NCBI GenBank assembly: GCA_012513165.1 | Contig: JAAZCT010000144.1 | Span: 1 to 5,734 of the forward strand | Source of the DNA: Actinomycetales bacterium | GTDB lineage: Bacteria; Actinomycetota; Actinomycetes; Propionibacteriales; Nocardioidaceae | Reading direction: 5' to 3' | Length of the DNA: 5,734 nt | Part shown: positions 4,322-5,734 of the stretch, one piece after another | How the letters are laid out: every line of letters starts with the position of its first letter | How positions within the stretch are numbered: the stretch's first letter is position 1 | Made by a program: the position numbers and the translations under genes | The notes under the pieces: model-generated | Databases searched by the model: none | Told to the model about the DNA's origin: nothing | Seen by the model: only the letters and a program-made list of their open reading frames with translations

Positions 4322-5021
4322 ACGCGTTTTACTTAAGCTTTCCGGCGAAGCGTTCGGCGGCGGTTCCATTGGGATCGACCCGGATGTTGTCAATTGGATT
4401 GCGGGCCAAATCGCAGAAGCTGTTAACGAAGGCGTGCAAGTAGCCATCGTTGTTGGTGGCGGTAACTTCTTCCGCGGGGCTGAGCTCAGCCAGCGCGGAA
4501 TGGAGCGGGCCAGGGCTGATTACATAGGCATGCTCGGAACCGTGATGAACTGCCTAGCCTTGCAGGACTTCTGCGAGAAGCAGGGCATTGAGACTCGCGT
4601 GCAGTCCGCGATCACGATGGGGCAAGTTGCAGAACCATACATTCCGCGCAAGGCCGTCCGGCACTTGGAAAAGGGCCGTGTCGTTATCTTCGGCGCCGGC
4701 GCAGGAATGCCCTACTTCTCGACAGATACTGTCTCAGCGCAACGCGCGCTGGAGATCAAGGCTGACGCGGTCTTGATGAGTAAGAACGGTGTGGACGGCG
4801 TATATTCCGCCGATCCGCGCAAGGATCCGGACGCACAGCGTCTTGAATCCGTCACTTTCGCCGAGGCCTTGCGTAAGCAGTTGCAGGTAGTCGATGCCGC
4901 GGCATTCGCCTTGTGCATGGAAAACAAGTTGCCAATGATCGTTTTCGGCATGGATGGGGACGGCAATATCGCCAATGCCCTCCGTGGTGAGAAGATCGGA
5001 ACACTCGTCCATTCGGATTGA
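4278..5021 (+). CDS. pyrH: Uridylate kinase (UMP kinase)
   Basis: The 247-residue protein belongs to the amino-acid-kinase fold and converts UMP and ATP to UDP and ADP, the step after de novo UMP synthesis. It normally works as a cytoplasmic hexamer, with GTP activation and UTP inhibition known in several bacteria. Visible motifs are [12 protein letters not shown] (18-29, phosphate binding), [10 protein letters not shown] (58-67), [17 protein letters not shown] (81-97), [13 protein letters not shown] (139-151) and [18 protein letters not shown] (169-186). The core starts near RRVLLKL; the first 15 residues are variable in the family. ATG 4278 has GGAG at 4268-4271, 6 nt upstream. Tsf ends 40 nt earlier and frr starts 19 nt after the stop. 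Unusually, the start codon sits inside a long inverted repeat (4254-4321), so translation may be controlled there. Confidence 0.98.
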   Translation: MTETAHETITGSSSRRVLLKLSGEAFGGGSIGIDPDVVNWIAGQIAEAVNEGVQVAIVVGGGNFFRGAELSQRGMERARADYIGMLGTVMNCLALQDFCEKQGIETRVQSAITMGQVAEPYIPRKAVRHLEKGRVVIFGAGAGMPYFSTDTVSAQRALEIKADAVLMSKNGVDGVYSADPRKDPDAQRLESVTFAEALRKQLQVVDAAAFALCMENKLPMIVFGMDGDGNIANALRGEKIGTLVHSD

Positions 5022-5040
5022 GTCGAACGAGGGAGAAATC

Positions 5041-5598
5041 GTGATCGAATCCACGCTGAAAGAAGCGGACCAGAAGATGGCCAAGGCCGTTGAACACGCA
5101 CGTGATGAATTTGCTGCGATTCGCACAGGTCGAGCCCATCCGGCGATGTTTTCGCAGATCGTTGTGGATTACTACGGATCGGCAACCCCACTGCAACAGT
5201 TGGCGGGTTTTCAAATTCCTGAACCTCGTACGGTGATCATTAGCCCTTACGATGTTGGCGCCAAGGCTGCCATCGAGAAGGCGATTCGCGAGTCCGACTT
5301 GGGTGTCAACCCTTCGGACGATGGGCAAGTCTTGCGCGTGAACCTTCCTGAACTCACTGAAGACCGCCGTCGTGAATACATCAAACTCGCTAAGACGAAG
5401 GCTGAAGACGCCAAGGTTGCGGTTCGCAATGTGCGACGTAGCGCGAAGCAGACTCTTGATCGTGCCGAAAAAGACTCCGAGATCAGCCAAGACGACAACA
5501 CGGCTGCTGAGAAGCGGTTGGATGCGTTGACGAAGAAGTTTGTCGATGAGATCGACGAAACTCTGAAAGCAAAGGAAGCTGAGCTGCTCGATGTCTGA
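5041..5598 (+). CDS. frr: Ribosome recycling factor
   Basis: The 185-residue protein, exactly the usual length, splits post-termination ribosomes together with EF-G. The start is GTG 5041, giving MIESTLKEADQKM, with AGGGAG (5030-5035) 5 nt upstream; this beats an in-frame ATG at 4954 that lies within pyrH and lacks a family match. Domain I, the long three-helix bundle, includes AIRTGRAHPAMF (26-37) and the C-terminal helices with AVRNVRRSAKQTL (127-139), where R132 matches the conserved arginine. Domain II lies at about 31-104, with YYGSATPLQQLA (44-55) and FQIPEPRTVIISPYD (57-71). LPELTEDRRREYIKLAK (102-118) is the family hinge segment. The gene overlaps the next by 8 nt, which fits translational coupling within the operon. 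Confidence 0.98.
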   Translation: MIESTLKEADQKMAKAVEHARDEFAAIRTGRAHPAMFSQIVVDYYGSATPLQQLAGFQIPEPRTVIISPYDVGAKAAIEKAIRESDLGVNPSDDGQVLRVNLPELTEDRRREYIKLAKTKAEDAKVAVRNVRRSAKQTLDRAEKDSEISQDDNTAAEKRLDALTKKFVDEIDETLKAKEAELLDV

Positions 5599-5734
5599 GT
5601 CGTCCAGCCCGGCCGACTCTGAAGCAAAGAAGCCTTCCAAGGCCGGCCGTAATCTCCCCGCGGCCATCGCCGTGGGTTTGTCGCTGATCGCCATGATCGT
5701 CGCGAGCCTTTTCATCGTCAAGACGGTGTTCGCG
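5591..5734 (+). CDS. cdsA: Phosphatidate cytidylyltransferase CdsA, 5' part only
   Basis: An open frame begins at ATG 5591, overlapping the end of frr by 8 nt, and runs past the window edge; 48 residues are visible. A hydrophilic N-terminus rich in Ser, Glu and Lys (1-18) leads to AGRNLPAAIAVGLSLIAMIV and then SLFIVKTVFA, a first membrane segment from about 23 to 48. The AGRNLPAAI-AVG pattern is typical of actinobacterial CdsA, the membrane enzyme that makes CDP-diacylglycerol from CTP and phosphatidate for phospholipid synthesis. Its place directly after frr is the common bacterial order. No strong Shine-Dalgarno lies upstream (the GGA near 5574 is rather far), so it probably relies on coupling to frr. 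The catalytic region is outside the window, so the call rests on the N-terminus and context. Confidence 0.8.
   Translation, partial: MSESSSPADSEAKKPSKAGRNLPAAIAVGLSLIAMIVASLFIVKTVFA

Noticed and set aside
4315..4324. CGTCGCGACG palindrome in pyrH as a separate site
   Set aside because: It is short and overlaps the 3' arm of the much longer inverted repeat 4254-4321, which explains most of it.
4954..5040. Extended frr start at ATG 4954 within pyrH
   Set aside because: From GTG 5041 the protein has exactly the family length of 185 residues and a good Shine-Dalgarno; the extension only retranslates pyrH in another frame.
4852..5721. Long reverse-strand open frame across pyrH, frr and cdsA
   Set aside because: It is antisense to three well-supported genes, resembles no family I know, and lies in a region where biased codon use keeps other frames open.

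Overview
The window looks like an actinobacterial (Actinomycetota) chromosome segment of moderate GC, mid-50s percent by eye. Three things point there: the gene order xerC, an inverted M23 peptidase, then rpsB-tsf-pyrH-frr-cdsA, which I recall from mycobacteria and relatives; an S2 protein with a long Ala/Lys/Glu-rich tail; and actinobacterial-style signatures in EF-Ts and PyrH. No mobile element, CRISPR array, tRNA or rRNA gene was seen.

Layout. 13-267 (+) is a small MoaD/ThiS-type sulfur-carrier protein ending in Gly-Gly. 283-1233 (+) is the tyrosine recombinase XerC. 1245-2150 (-) is a secreted protein with two M23 (LytM) domains; it converges on xerC with only 11 bp between the stop codons. 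A divergent control region of about 300 bp follows (2151-2451). Then come rpsB (2452-3357), tsf (3422-4237), pyrH (4278-5021), frr (5041-5598) and the 5' end of cdsA (5591 to the window edge), all on + and probably one transcript. The cluster joins translation (S2, EF-Ts, ribosome recycling factor) to UMP phosphorylation and CDP-diacylglycerol synthesis. XerC and the M23 protein serve chromosome resolution and the cell wall.

The genes are mostly ordinary. The interesting part is the RNA-level architecture between them. (1) The pyrH ribosome-binding site and start codon lie in or beside the loop of a 16-bp inverted repeat, 4254-4269 with 4306-4321; its 3' arm lies inside the codons of the variable PyrH N-terminus. 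(2) The rpsB leader holds several perfect hairpins in a row before the Shine-Dalgarno. (3) The tsf ribosome-binding region has two overlapping, mutually exclusive hairpins, and a similar element (G-run, TCACC, spacer, AGGTGA) recurs at the head of the rpsB leader. Together these suggest layered translational control of the operon. This is inferred from sequence complementarity alone.

Start codons were moved inward from the longest open frames for rpsB, tsf, frr and the M23 gene, on the basis of Shine-Dalgarno position, family alignment from memory, or signal-peptide position.
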